From NCBI GenBank assembly GCA_018806985.1, contig JADANN010000302.1, positions 1,248,001-1,312,000 of the forward strand: a DNA stretch of 64,000 nt. Direction: 5' to 3'. This DNA comes from Angiostrongylus vasorum. Taxonomy: Eukaryota > Nematoda > Chromadorea > Rhabditida > Metastrongylidae. The translations under genes were made by a program, and so were the position numbers. Shown in pieces: positions 49,045 through 61,253 of this stretch. The notes beneath the pieces are model-generated. The model saw nothing but the letters and a program-made list of their open reading frames with translations. It was not told the DNA's origin and made no database searches. Position 1 is the stretch's first letter. Every line of letters begins with the position of its first letter.

Positions 49045-51960
49045 GCATGTTTTGCAATTAGTCCTACATATTTCTAAGAAGGACAGGTTATTGTTCAGTT
49101 CTATTTGCTCCGCGGACAGGTTGTTGAGCTTAGTTACTTCTATAAATATGTCGTTTTCTTATTCAGCAATCACGAGGTTATTATACAGCATACGTTTGCT
49201 CCCATGCAAAAATAAGGTTGGGCAGCGTCGCCTTCTTCACAGCCTGGAAGGCTATATCGAGAGGCTATTTGCTACAACAAATGCCTGAATAACACATATA
49301 CAAAGATGAACCTCGAAATGGCAATCACATGGTTGTGAGCTTCTCGAGAGAACCCACCGTTTCTACGCGCCTTTCAGTGAGGAAGCGCCGCTGATCAGAG
49401 TCGCAAATGCTTGACGACTGCACCACCTCATATCACACGGGCGAGATCATGTATGATCTGTGGGCTCTTCCCCATGCTCTTCATCCTAGGGTTGTTAGCG
49501 TTTATCCGAAAAACCTCAAGAACTTTGCGCTGGTGTATTGGAATCCTGTGCCGGTATAGCGACTTTTATATCAAAATCGTCTCCGTTATGCTTTTGTGTA
49601 CTATGCTTCTCTCTAGTGGGGTACTTTGTCTTGTTTTTCCGTTTGCCATCTAGGTGCTCTTTTATAGGGATACAAAATTGTCTGCCCATTTCCTCAATAT
49701 TCGCAAGTCTTACAAGATATCAGGTTTACCGTACCCGAATTCATGCAGTCACCGTCCCTGCCAAAAGGGCAAATTCGTGTTTCACATAGACGGTCATATA
49801 AGCGGTTACGAACTAGCTGACGACAAAGAGTATCGGGTCGGATTTCAACTATCTCTAGACCTGCCCTTCTTAAGCATCGTTAAATCGCTGCGCTTACTTC
49901 ATCGCTAATAAAGGACAACATAAACGGGACCTTCTTTTTGGCCAAGTGTTTCGCTTTGGAGCGTCGTTCTTCTTCTAAACTTATCTCATGCGGTAACTAT
50001 TTTGTAGCCATTGGAGATGGCTATTTACCGAACCAAGTCGCGCGATTCTTCCTTTAGTTCCCTTGGTTGTGCACACAGAGATGGCTGTTCGAAACATGTT
50101 TCTCACAGGAGCCCCCTCTTCGTATGCCAGGGGAGGGAAAAGAGGAAATGAACGAGGATGTTGTTACTTTGTCTTCGGTACCACTTTGTCATATAACCAC
50201 TACCTGATAAGTTTGAACGTTATGAAATGGAAAGTGGAAAGCCAACGTTTTTTTCGGTTTCTGCCGGGTGAATTTAATCTCATTCAGTAAATCAAAACAT
50301 TTGCCCAGCTTCTCGTGCGAAGGGAAAATGACAAAACAGTCATCTACAGTGGAGTACCGGCCGGAGATCAATAATGGGGGCTTCTTTTTTTGACGTAAAA
50401 TGCAATGGCGAGACTTGGTGCCAGTCTCTGTCCCATTGCCAATCCCCTTCTTTTGCGCGTACTGTTTTCCAGACCATCTGAAAATCGAGCAGTTTAGGCA
50501 CTCCTTTAAGAGCGCCATAAGTTGCTGAATAGACAAGCCATGCATTTATATTCCTCCTTCATGCTCAACAAGAAGTTCGTGGATAGCTTGCATTGCGGAG
50601 TCATTCGATACGCTGGTGTAAAGCGCGGAAACGTCGAAGGACTCCATCACGTGTGCGTTATTAAGCGACGCGTTGCGTAGACGTTCTAGTAACATTTGGG
50701 GCGTTCGCAAGGTGAGCTAGAATATGTTTGAGTACCTGGGTAAGTTTTAAGCCTAGAAACCATTTTGGCCCGTCTACGCAGCTGACGATTGGTTTAACCT
50801 TGAGTGATGATGAATTGGTTGAGGCAAGATCATCTGGTGATACTAACATGTGTGTTTTAATAAGTAAGTATAAGACAAGACATGTTGGTCTGCCTATCTT
50901 TTGGTGCGAAATAACGGATGATTTTAAGCCTGTCGCCTTTCCTAAATTGACCCATTGATTATTTAGCTTTCGGTATTGATGTTTTTTATTCCTTTTCAGA
51001 GGATGGGCGATAGAGGGCAGCATCACCAACATGTTCCTCCGTTATCTCAACATCTAACTGGCGAGGAATAACTGCGAACTCTCCCTCTTATCAATAACAG
51101 ACAATATTATTGTTTTCTAGTTCTAATTCTCTAATTAATTTCTCTAATTTCTCGTATGCCACTTTTTGTGCTGCTGTAAGGTAAGAGATAAACCTGGCGC
51201 GGTAGTGATTAAGGGTCTTTAGAACGCCGTCCGAAAACATGCGGAATTCTATGTCAATTCCGTCGTTAGGGTCCTGCTGTCTAAAAAGCGTTCTGGGAAA
51301 AAGGAAATGGTGGTAATGTCGCCGCCCCTGATTCCTATCTCTATTTGATGTTCCTTGTTTAGCCTGATAGCGGAGTCGATCTTGAAGCTCATAGAGGTTG
51401 CATGCTTCCTATCCTAAGCGAGGTTGTTTTTAAAAAATGGGACTGTGATGGTGAAAAACTTGGGCCCAATTCTAATACCAAGCGCGCACTCTCAAGTATT
51501 GAAGGCTACTTTAGCGTTAAACCTAATAGAACTGCATATCAATATTGGTCCGCCAACTACTTTCCTCCAAAGTTGACCCTCCAAATACAAAGTACAAAAA
51601 ATGTTCCTTCGTCCCATATTTCATCTTTCTTGCGAACATTTCGCTCCATTTGCTTCATAGTGCGGCGCGGAATAGTTCCATTTTGTTGCCTCGTACTTGT
51701 TGGCTGTCCACTGGTTGACCGCATATCTCGTGAAGTCGTCTTCGTTTTATGAACCTCTGCACAACTTGGTGTTGAATGCAGAGGCGGAGAAAAGTGGGTT
51801 TGTTGTCTAGCTAAGACAATTTTTTTCCCCTTAGTGACAGCGCTTCTTTCATAAGTCGGAAGTGTTTTGTTGGTACATCTTCTAACAGTTCCCAAGATCG
51901 ACTTTCTATTAACCTCGGCATTGTATTATATCTCGTTTTCTTTCTCAGCAATCGCAAGGT
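49045..51960 (-). mobile_element. Penelope-like element, most complete copy
   Basis: Reading the minus strand: N-terminal region at 51557-51895 (KGKKIVLARQQTHF, RTMKQMERNVRK), RT fingers at 50661-51032 (GRPTCLVLYLLIKTHMLVSP, VKPIVSCVDGPKWF), motif C VDDCF at about 50330-50345, then [14 protein letters not shown], the linker at 49740-49930, GIY-YIG at 49520-49660 and a 3' UTR. About 2.9 kb. Frameshifts interrupt it. Confidence 0.85.
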
Positions 51961-52080
51961 TGCTATTCAGCACACGCTTACTTCCTTACAAAAAGAACAC
52001 ATAAAACACAACGGTAGCTGGCGTTTCGGCAGTATTGTCTTCTTCAGAGCCTGGAAGTGGCAAATACCAAGAACCCTAAA
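51960..52080 (-). mobile_element. Penelope-like terminal repeat
   Basis: CAGCAATCGCAAGGTTGCTA, then GGCGTTTCGGCAGTATTGTC: the terminal repeat with a hammerhead-like core (52022-52048), upstream of the element just described. Confidence 0.7.
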
Positions 52081-52490
52081 TGAATAGCACGGAGAAGTGC
52101 CCAGAGATCACACGTGATTTCGCCCCGTACCTTCTCATCGATTGTTGATGCGAGGTGGTGCAGTCATCAACCATGTGTGACTCTAATCAGCTGTTCTTCC
52201 TCAGTGGAAGGCATGTTAAAAACGGCGCGTTTTTTTCAAGAAGCTGTTGATTCTATAAAGATTTTCATTTTTTCTGTGTGTGTTATTGGAGCGTTTGGCC
52301 TAGTAAATTGTATGTCAGTATACCCTTCCAGGCTCTGAATAAGGCGATACTGCCGAAACGTCAGCTACTGTTGTATTGTATTGTGTTTTTCTATGGAAGC
52401 AAATGTATGCTGTTTAACAACCTCGCGATTGCTGAACAAGAAAACGACGCATTCATATTCCAATGCCGAGGTTAATAGAAAGTTGGCCCT
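52080..52490 (+). mobile_element. Penelope-like 3' tail and terminal repeat
   Basis: Forward-orientation 3' UTR (CACACGTGATTTCGCCCC, GGTGCAGTCATCAACCATGT) and terminal repeat with a hammerhead-like core at 52333-52360, ending CCGAGGTTAATAGAAAG. It lies tail to tail with the preceding unit. Confidence 0.72.
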
Positions 52491-53519
52491 GGGAATAGTA
52501 AAGTTTATACGATTTTTTCATGTTCTTTTTTTTCTCCACCAAACCGTTCTACATTTCATACCTGTTTTCGTCTTAACGCAGTTATAGGAAAGGACATTTT
52601 CTGTTGTTTTGTTTTCAGCGACAATAACATTAGTGATGTTAATCAAAGCAAGTTGTTCATCTAGACACTTCCGCAACTGTTTTCTGCAGTTTCATATTAT
52701 TGTCGACACTAAGTATAGACATTTTCAAGATTTTTCATTTTCTAACCTGTGTAAGTGTGGTGGTTAGGGGAAAACATACAACCACGGTTTCTGGCTTGAA
52801 TACTCCACACGCTAACCAAGTTTCCCACCTCTATATGGTAGGTGAAAGATGTGTGGAAAAAGCTTCCTCAAATTCAAAAAAGTATTAGTTACCTATGATA
52901 CCTGTCGAGAAGTACAATGGTGAAGTCCTGTATTAAATCGACCAACGAAGTACGCAAATATTACAAAATCCAAACTTGCAGCAGAATCCACAAGCAAATT
53001 CGGAGATCTTCGTGAAAGATTGATGCAGGACAGCGAAATGAATAGGGAAAGTGCTGGCATCCGCAAATTATATTGAAACAGGTCACATAAATGGACGAAA
53101 ACAATACGCGTACAGTAAATCCAACAACTGCTGCATAAATGATTTGCCAGGTGAGGATAGTTCCTTCGTGCGGATCAGAATCAACTTGATGCGAAAACCA
53201 AGTCGCGAGGGCGAATTACTGTGGCCGATCGGCTCGGATCGTTTCGGCTCTCAAGAAGGCGAATGCGACGAAAAGAGTAGACGAATAGAACCTTTTACGA
53301 ACTTCATGCTAGCATAATAGTCTAGGGAAATACTGGCTATCTATGCCAAGGCGAAACCAAAATCCGTTTTAGAAACATTATTTATCAATTACGTGTCCAC
53401 GTATTCTTACGTCGCATTTCGTTCGTTTCAACTATAATCCACGTTGAAGAATGATCCATCTGTTTAGTCATCGAACAGTGAAACGCGCAAAAATGAACAT
53501 GTGGTTTATGGTGAAGGTA
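52491..53519. other. Intergenic, possible repeat relic
   Basis: At 53226-53295 CGGCTCTCAAGAAGGCGAAT followed by GCGACGAAAAG resembles a decayed Penelope-like terminal repeat. The 88-codon frame over it is not supported as a gene. Confidence 0.35.
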
Positions 53520-53700
53520 CATGTTTACGCCTGAATTCAAACTTCGGTAATTAAACCTCTGTTTAAGAGACATACATAGCAATAACAAGGCATTGATGCT
53601 AACTATTGTGCATTTGAACGATATAAGCAGTAACGAAATCAATATGCCATGACAACATAGAGAGTAAGGACTGAAGAAATTGTGAATTTTAATAAGCCCG
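53520..53700 (+). mobile_element. Probable element J relic
   Basis: TCAAACTTCGGTAATTAAAC followed by CATACATAGCAATAACAA mirrors the TCAAACTTGGGTAATTAAAC block of the full copies; the rest is diverged. Confidence 0.4.
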
Positions 53701-54054
53701 ATACTCATGTCCATCACCGATAAGCTAACAATAAGAGCATATTTTGCAATAGATTGATTAAATGTAAGAGGAAGAAATAGTGCATCTTACAGGTACAAAC
53801 ACGGTACTCAGATGCAAGTATTCAAGATGCTACGGAAATTGAAGTGACTGATCAATACCAGTCCTCATACAGTACTCATGTAGATGATGGAGACACAAAC
53901 ACGTAATCACTAATAAGATCGTTATAGCGCGTCATCTCACATTTCCTCATGATATAGATTTATTGGGACACAGAGAAACCAGAAGCATGCCAATCAATCA
54001 CTATTCCTCGCAACTATGTTGAAAGGACCTTCTAGAAGTATAAGCGATGAAGAA

Positions 54055-54260
54055 TAAAGTATTCGGCTTTTATCAATCCCTTGAAAGTTACACTATCCAT
54101 TCAACAGCATTCGTAGCATTAAATGTATAGCTTTATACAACGACTTGCGATTACCTATTAATGTATCATCCTCCCAGACACCTCTGGTACCAATTTGCCA
54201 ACCCCAAAGAGATGCAAGCATTGACGAACACGGGCCTCTCTTGATTAATTGCAGTGCACC
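54055..54260 (-). repeat. SINE-G fragment, reverse orientation
   Basis: On the + strand TTTTATCAATCCCTTGAAAG, CTATTAATGTATCATCCTCC and CTCTGGTACCAATTTGCC are reverse complements of the family's tail, middle and core. Confidence 0.6.
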
Positions 54261-54399
54261 TTTAATAACTGCGTTACACGCTCCCTACCCTTTAGTACTT
54301 CTTAAAAATGTTCCAGTTGTGTGTTTGCTCTGTGAAATACCAGCAACGTAGACAACAAAATTGGTTGTTTCAATGCAAACCATTGAATCCGAAGAGTAG

Positions 54400-54830
54400 G
54401 TCGATAATGATGCTGTTCATCAGGAACGGTGGTGCTGGTTAGATCTCCCCAACGCTCAGAGTGCAAAACCTTCGACACACTTTGGATAAGTTAGCCCAAT
54501 GATGAACCGCAGGGAAGAATGCCTCGTCATCATGCGTGATTTCACACAATGTCTCACACTGATATTTTAAGGTGAGTGGAACACATTACGTATCTATGTG
54601 AACTACGTATGCACCCAGTGGGAGACTCATAGAAAACGGTTATTGTTTGAAAAAAGCTGTCCTGTTCCTACTGCAGTTTGAGGTTATGGAGGCAGTTGGC
54701 TGATTAGATTGCGGTAAACTAGACATTTCCATGCTCTCAGAAGGCAGAAAACTGCCAAAATCTCAAATACTAATAACAAATAGTATAATAAAAAGCTTTT
54801 TGTGTGCATATCAAGAAAGCAAAGACTTAT
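54400..54830 (+). mobile_element. Penelope-like 3' tail fragment
   Basis: ATGAACCGCAGGGAAGAATG, GGCAGTTGGCTGATTAGATT and the degraded repeat CCATGCTCTCAGAAGGCAGA follow the 3' UTR of the copy at 29380-29700. Confidence 0.6.
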
Positions 54831-55179
54831 TGAAAGAGGAGTTTTAGGTTATTGTGAAAGTGATTTTCTTTTTCCTAACTGATCAAAGTGTCATGCGACG
54901 CCACTTATATAAAGTTTCATATCCATATCGACAATGTCGAGCAGAGAGCTAAAAACGTCATTTTACGTTTCAGAACATTGGATCCCATCGTCTTTCTCTT
55001 CAGAAGACGCCTTCGTATCCCTCTGATTCAGTATTAGAGGAACAATTAAGGTTCTGAAAAGAAAGAAAGTTCTTATTGATGCACACCGTGTAAACAGGGG
55101 CATCAAAGCATTCTGGAAGCGAAGCAGTCAGTGCATCATCAAGATAGCAAATTGCAAAAAATCTTGCCTTGTTTTTGCT

Positions 55180-55516
55180 TCATATCACTTTGTGCGATTG
55201 CATAAAAGTTCTGGATTTTACGTCACAGTTCCCGTGATTTTTAGTCGCTCGTCCTGACGAGTCGGGCAAAAGATTGCTCTTCGAGGGTTCCGACCATTTT
55301 GAAGATTTGCACACTATCATTTTAAATTTATTATCTATTTCATATAGTCCAGTGACAGTTTTGTCTTGATCCTCAACATCCGAAATGTCCGCGATTGAGT
55401 TTTCTTGGAAACTGGATGTGAGTTTTTTCTCATATTCTATGAGAGTAAAAAGAACTTCTTTGATTTGTTCCATTTCCTCGTGACCGCCTTCTACTGAGCT
55501 TTTAGCATTCTGGTGC
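55180..55516 (-). CDS. Possible terminal exon of an unidentified gene
   Basis: The minus strand opens after a strong acceptor (TTATTATTTTTTAG) and codes for 111 residues to a TGA. The product is acidic in its first half (GGHEEMEQIKEVLFTLIEYE, ADISDVEDQD) and polar after that. The open frame continues upstream to an ATG (55566) giving a hydrophobic start (MSYVLGVVLIVQLLFF), so an alternative is an intronless small secreted protein with a signal peptide. No family recognised. It may belong to the minus-strand gene at 60.7-61.8 kb, but the phases do not join directly. Confidence 0.4.
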
Positions 55517-56019
55517 CTAAAAAATAATAATTGAACTATCAATACAACGCCTAACACATATGACATGACGTAACCTCAATAGGAATCATTCGCAGGGGAT
55601 CATTCTGTTTGGCATTCTTCTGTACAGGTTAGATTCTTTTCGGTTGTTTGTTTTAACGCACAGAACTCCTTTCTTAAACATCCTGTAGTCAACCAAAAGT
55701 ATATTCAGGGTAGATGTTTTGGAGGTTGGAAAGACCTCTATTGCTCACTTCCCAATCTGCAAAAACTTCTTGAACGAAACTACTGGCAGATAATCTGACT
55801 GCTAATTGACTGTTATTTCAATCGACTTGATACAAAGAAGAAGACTCCACTTCGAGAACACGGACAACTGTGGACCACCGACTCACAGAATCAGCCACGA
55901 TTAAAAGAAATACGTCGAAACGATGGCCGAATAAAGCTAATTTATCAAGCGCGTCTCAGCTCAGTAGTTTAAACAGATCTCGATTATTTTTTGCTACCGA
56001 GGTTAAAAGACGGTAGGTT

Positions 56020-56720
56020 TGAAAATCACTAAATAGATTGAGTTTACCTGAGAGAAACCGAAGAAGACTGACAACCGTATCTGGACGTTTGAACGATGGA
56101 CGACATATCCGAAACCGGCTACATCGCCAACTGCCGCAGAAATCCAAGTAACAAGAACATACTGGTTCATTACCACGCTTTCTCTTCTCACACACAAGAA
56201 CCGTTGGGTTTTTTTCAGCAATATATTTCGAACAACCATCAAAGTGTGCACAAGAGGACAGCAGAAGAAGAAATCATCGACTTGGAGCGGAATATAGCCA
56301 TTTCTAATGCTTACGAAGTGGTAACTCATCAGGGTAGGTTCAGAGGAAAAACACCGCTTCTAAACAACATGTTTGACGAAAGCAAGGTCCCGTTTACTAG
56401 CAGAATTTACGTTTTAGCAGAACACTGCTCTTCTTTTCCAAAGAAATAAGCGGATCTGTGAGCTGTTGCTTGAATAGAGGTGGTTTAGCTAAGTTGGTAG
56501 CAGTGATTGAATTACCACTCTAAAATGTCAGCCAGTTGGCAATCGCCTGTATGACCGTCTATGCGAAACACACGCCCGCATGATTTGCCCTTACTGTAGA
56601 GACCGCGATGGCATGTTTTTTGATCTCTTAATTAATCTTGAACCGTAGTCTCTTTTCAAGTGTGCAGGAAACCAGTACGTCGAATATGCAGAGATTAATG
56701 GAAAGTCGGTAGTCGGAACT
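56020..56720 (+). mobile_element. Penelope-like RT C-terminus and linker
   Basis: A 118-codon stretch at 56096-56449 includes NPSNKNILVHYHAF, RNIAISNAYEVVT and ESKVPFTSRI, matching the copy at 18960-19250. It continues with a relic of the linker, then a terminus AGATTAATGGAAAGTCGG at 56690. Confidence 0.75.
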
Positions 56721-56724
56721 GCAC

Positions 56725-57370
56725 CAGTAAAAGCTGACGTTTCGGCGGATTTCGCCTTTTTTTCGCCAAAATTCCAGTTACATCGAACACAGAGTCTTTG
56801 CACACTCACTGCTTTCTATGAGTCTTCTACTAAATATTTCATGTGGAGACCAACTGCACGGAGTTCACATGGAATCGTAATGTACCCATCTCATCAGAAT
56901 AACAGGCTTATATACTGCCCAATATCATATCATAATATACAGTAATATCATTTTGGTTTAACATTTTCTCTGTTTGGTTATGGAGGTGCTTGACTGTGTT
57001 GATTGCAATCAACTTTGCAAAAATCAACATCGCATTCAACCAATAATGAGGGCATATTATAAGAAAAATCTCTGCTGGTGCAGTAACTCCCACGTCCGAC
57101 TTGCTATTAACCTCGGCATTCATTCAATAATTCTTCCTACTTCTGTTTAGCAAACACGAGGTGTCATTTTTATTTCTTTATTTACGTACAAGCTGACGTT
57201 CCGGCGGATTTCGCCTTCCTCAGAGCCTGGAAAGGTCAAGTTGACTGCGATCTACACGGTCAAACGCCTCCATTACCAAACAGAGAAAGTTCTGAACTAA
57301 AATTCCAGTCGCATTGAACACAGAGTCTTGGCACACTCACCGCTTTCTGTTTCACACACCTTCCATGTTG
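56725..57370 (-). mobile_element. Penelope-like 3' tails in reverse orientation, two units
   Basis: A first unit near 56730-57115 (CTGACGTTTCGGCGGATTTC, CATGGAATCGTAATGTACCC) ends in the terminus ACTTGCTATTAACCTCGGCA. A second unit at 57120-57370 has a hammerhead-like core at 57197-57225. Confidence 0.7.
57184..57225 (-). ncRNA. Hammerhead-ribozyme-like core
   Basis: On the minus strand: CTGAGGA, stem II GGCG-AAATC-CGCC, GGAA (one change from GAAA), stem III CGT ... ACG, then TA. The best stem II/III combination among the copies. Confidence 0.5.
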
Positions 57371-57489
57371 ATTTATTTCACTACCGAGGTTTAATGATGG
57401 TCGGTTTCAAAAGTACTGTTTTGCTAGTCGCTGTCTGCTAGCTAACAAAATACCGACTGCTGCAGGGTGAATTATCAGTTGAGAGAGAA

Positions 57490-57745
57490 ATTATCGTCAG
57501 ACAATAATCATATCGATAACAACCATCCTGTATAAAAGCGCCTCGCGGGTGTGTTCGGCTCATTCGAGATGCTCAGCTGAGGAAGATCCCGTTCGATGCG
57601 AGACGAAGACGCCACATCGAGAAGAGGGAACAACTGTGGACCATCGACAAGGTTCGTCGGCTCTGATGAAGGGCGAAGACGTCGAAACGTTAGCCGAATA
57701 AACACCTCGTATCAAACTCGTGTAAGCTAACAATATAAACACTTA
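57490..57745 (+). mobile_element. Penelope-like terminal repeat, second subfamily
   Basis: It carries CTGATGA at 57663-57669 and GAAA at 57683-57686, then CGTTAGCCGAATAAACACC. Related, more degraded pieces lie at 36360-36500, 42170-42420 (reverse) and 55780-55950. Confidence 0.6.
57661..57697 (+). ncRNA. Hammerhead-ribozyme-like core with canonical CTGATGA
   Basis: CTGATGA, a stem II region GGGCGAAGACGTC, then GAAA. This order of conserved boxes is that of a hammerhead ribozyme; stem III pairing (CGTT with AA) is short. Activity is not shown. Confidence 0.45.
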
Positions 57746-58020
57746 ATGGAAATATAGCCTCAACGATAAAACGAGCACAAAGCACAAAAAGATTAAGGTG
57801 TAGTGGTAAGAATTACTTTTTTGCAGTAGTTTCTTATTTAGCTAAATCTCTCCTGTTTTACATCATTTCTATGCGTAATCTTAACATTAGGCTATCTTCC
57901 ATAGCAAAAAGCTGTTTCGAACTTGTGTGTAGAGGAAAACGGCAACTTTAAATTAGAAGGTTTTCAAACATTAAAATAGTCATTCTTTTCAAGATTCGAT
58001 GTTTTAAACTTCAACTTTAA

Positions 58021-58392
58021 ACTTACTTCATACTTGATACTTGAATGACCCGTCCTCACTAGTTGTGCGAGCCTTAGCATAATCACCATTTTTCGGAGAT
58101 TTGCTGGTCAAGCCATTGTGGTTCCCTGGAAATCCGAGGTCAGGCTGGCCCAGGTCTTCACCACCACAGGCAGTCGCAGCACTTGTGGATCAAAGGGAGA
58201 TTTGCCACCATGCGACTTTGATACCACAACGGTGGTGGATGCTGGTATTGGTTTACTCTTAGCTAGGCTTCCTGAAGGAAACGCTAGACTCCTTCTCAGC
58301 TTGGGAGACTCTGCCAGGAGATGAATCATGTACATCGCAGTCCGACACCGAGGAACACATCACAGCCACAATGAGGCGGCAGACCGTTGGTA
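58021..58392 (-). repeat. SINE-F copy 5
   Basis: A full-length copy from CTTACTTCATACTTGATACT to GGCGGCAGACCGTTGG, with small internal deletions. Confidence 0.85.
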
Positions 58393-58988
58393 GGTTTGAA
58401 CTTATTAAACGAGTGAAGACCTAAACTGTTTTTTCCACAACGCCAAAGGATGGGATGGTAAATGAGGAAAAAAAGTAAAGTATGAAGCAATTCTATGAAA
58501 TACAAAGGATTGCCGTATTGAAAATTCATATGGAAGGATGAAGCGTTTGCCAGCAACATAGTAGCATTCGCCAGCGCAAGGATTTTTGGAAATCGATGAA
58601 CCAAATTTGGAAGCTGTCTTGGAACTATAACGTCGACAAATTGTTAAATATTTTAGGACGGAATGTTCTTGCATGAAAAGACCTGCGTCCCAAGAACTGC
58701 TCCTCACCGTCTTGTGATACGATAGTGTTTAAATTGTAATGCTCTATAAGCCGTAGGCAGGTGTTCTCACTTCCTAAGAGTCGACAAAAAAGAATGGTTG
58801 ATTTTGGCCAACAGTGAGATCTGCGCTTTGTTTTTTCAAGAAGAAGATTTTTTCAAGAAGTTTACGAGACTCCTGCACCGAAAGAAACACATGATGGTGC
58901 ACCTCTTCCAAGGCAAAGTTGCCGAAATGTCTGTTATAAGTATTGTGAACTGAAGGCGTTAATAACTTGCGTGAGCTCATGAAGCACA
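58393..58988. other. Intergenic, no recognised feature
   Basis: Between SINE-F copy 5 and element J copy 2. Minus-strand open frames here show no similarity. Confidence 0.4.
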
Positions 58989-58996
58989 ATTCGTAT

Positions 58997-60536
58997 AGCA
59001 ACTATTCCCAGAATAGTTTCTATTTTTCTTCTATATCTAATTCTATCTTTGTATGACTGTATGTTTCGGAAATAAGTGTCGTATCCAGTTTTCTCAAGTT
59101 GCCTAGCAGATGTCGTAGAACGTAAATATCTTGATCCCGTGCTAACGAACTTCGATCGCTATAAACAGTATTGTTATGCAAACCTTTTCTTAGAATCTGA
59201 ACTTGTTGTTTGTTATTACTGTCCAAAATTTATCGTGCGTACAATAACAAGAAGTGCATGAGAATGCTTGCGAGAGAAGTCGTCTGCCAGGTGACCTTAG
59301 TATATTGAGAGGATTTGGAGAGGTAGCCGACGGATGTTTTCGGTAATGAAGCTGGACCTGTGCCAAATACCGCCATCTCCGGAAGCATATAAATAGCTTC
59401 GTGAACTGTTATCGGGTGAGCCCCCTGTCAGGGCTCGTCCGCCTTCTAGATCCGTACCGTATTGATCTCGTGTGTCACCAATGTAAATTGTCGCAGTTGT
59501 TAAGTCATACTGCACATAGTCATTACTGTACATTGGACTCATCACATCATTATTGAATGACAGTTGCGAATTGTACGTTAACTTCGCATCATCGTCACTA
59601 CGTCACGTTTCCCACCAGCCCAGTGTATCGTCATCATCATCCTGATCCTCATCCTAGTGTCACTAGTTCACTGTTTATCAATTGATCTGCGGTGCGTTGT
59701 CAGTAGCGGCGGCTATCCTAAAATGCGTTCTGTCTGCAACGCCATCGGTGGCATGTACCATTCCTCCCACACGGTACGCCATGCGTACAAGGCCGCTGCC
59801 CGGCCAACTCATGCTGTGTATTTGATAAGCCGCTATAGGCTTCTCATTTCTCAGTAGTTATCTTTCTGGCCCACGATATTTTAGGCAATGGTGGCACCCA
59901 TCGATGCTCAAACTTCACGTTGCAGACATATCGTTATCCAATACCAGCCGCCTGACCGTGTTCCCCAGGTGACTCATCTTATTCGTAGTTACTTCCACCA
60001 TCGATGCTTAGGTAACTTGCTATCCTCATCAATCAGTGTCAAAGTACACCTGACCGCTGTACATATGATCTCTAGCTTAGCTTAGCGCACAGCTTATCTT
60101 CATCTGACTGTTCTGTTTTTCCTAGCCCCTCGACATCTGGGCCACTGTACGCGCTAGTACGGGCGTCATCATCCGCATCCCCTTATTCGTCATTGTTATC
60201 AAGTTGCTGTTATCATAGTACCAATGTAGTAATAGTATTACTTAGAATACTCTTATGCCTTGGTAAGCCTCACTTCAGTAGTAGGTACAGCACCTCATAG
60301 ACTTGAACTTGCCTCATTTGTGTGCCAGTAGTTCTCCGTCGATATTACTGTTATATTGATGTTGTATTTAAGTATTAAACGGTTTAATTACCTAAGTTTG
60401 AGATATTGCTCTGTGACAACTACGAAGAGTCCCCGCGCGGCATCTTCTCACGAAGTCGAGCATTCTGCTTAAAGCTAGTGGTTATACGGTGCCGAGAACT
60501 GACTCGGAAAGCCTATATTCCACTAGCAGCTGCATT
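58997..60536 (-). mobile_element. Element J, copy 2 (1.54 kb), with exact 8-base target duplication
   Basis: A reverse-orientation copy of 27683-29204 over its whole length, flanked by AATTCGTA at 58989-58996 and again at 60537-60544. It contains the same two short open frames (59020-59226 and 59297-59545). The ends share only a short inverted similarity (GCAGCT / GCAACT). Confidence 0.82.
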
Positions 60537-60704
60537 AATTCGTAGGAATGTCGTGAGTTGTCGATTGTTGTCGAAGTAGATTGAAATTCGTCCTTTAGAA
60601 TCATTTCTTCTCTGTGTTTTTAAATATCGAAAATATTTATTTTCGCTGGATTGAATAACATTACACTTTAAACCAAAAAAATAATTCTAAGAAGCCTTCA
60701 TTAC

Positions 60705-60858
60705 CTGCTTGTGGTTGTTGCGCTTCTCCTCTTCCTCTTCGCCTAAAATGTCCAAAACATCCAAACGTTGTGGGGATGGCAAGAAGAAAAAATTAGAAGA
60801 GGGCATATCAGGAATCACGCCATGTTTCTTACAATGATTAGCTTCAGCAGAAGCACTC
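60705..60858 (-). CDS. Unidentified minus-strand gene, exon E5
   Basis: Acceptor TTTTCCAG, donor CAG|GTAATG; 51 codons after one completing base. It reads SASAEANHCKKHGVIPDMPS, then an acidic run (LGEEEEEKRNN). Only this frame is open. It joins E4 in phase. Confidence 0.5.
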
Positions 60859-60931
60859 CTGGAAAACTTAGAAACTATGTGCAAGAATAGTTAACACAAG
60901 GTTTTTTGATATCGGGATATTCGAAAGCAAC

Positions 60932-61098
60932 GGCGGATTTTTCTTCAGGGTCAAGCATTCGATGACGTCACAGGCGCATACTTCTGGCGGTATTTGGTTA
61001 TCCTTGTTTTTCATTGTTCGAAAACAGTCGAAACTATCAGAAATATCTTCGAAGTGAGATCCGTGAAATCTTGACGTCCATTCACTTCGAAATCTCCG
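60932..61098 (-). CDS. Unidentified minus-strand gene, exon E4
   Basis: Acceptor GTAACAG, weak donor CC|GTTGCT. 55 codons: RRFRSEWTSRFHGSHFEDIS, then NQIPPEVCACDVIECLTLKK with a CAC..C cluster. Phase joins E3 (if cut at GTG|GTAAAA) and E5. Confidence 0.45.
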
Positions 61099-61253
61099 CT
61101 GTTACTTTCCAAATCATATGAAACGCTGGTGTGAAGGTAGATTGGTGGCCAAAGGTTGAATAAAAGAGAGAGGTAGGAGGCGTTCCCTTAAATGAAACTT
61201 ATCGCTGGATCGTGGCTGAGTTCCGCATTTTGTGAGGCAAATAGCACTTTTAC

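Noticed and set aside
53051..53317. 88-codon + strand open frame
   Set aside because: Its second half overlaps what looks like a decayed Penelope-type terminal repeat, and no splice sites or homology support it.
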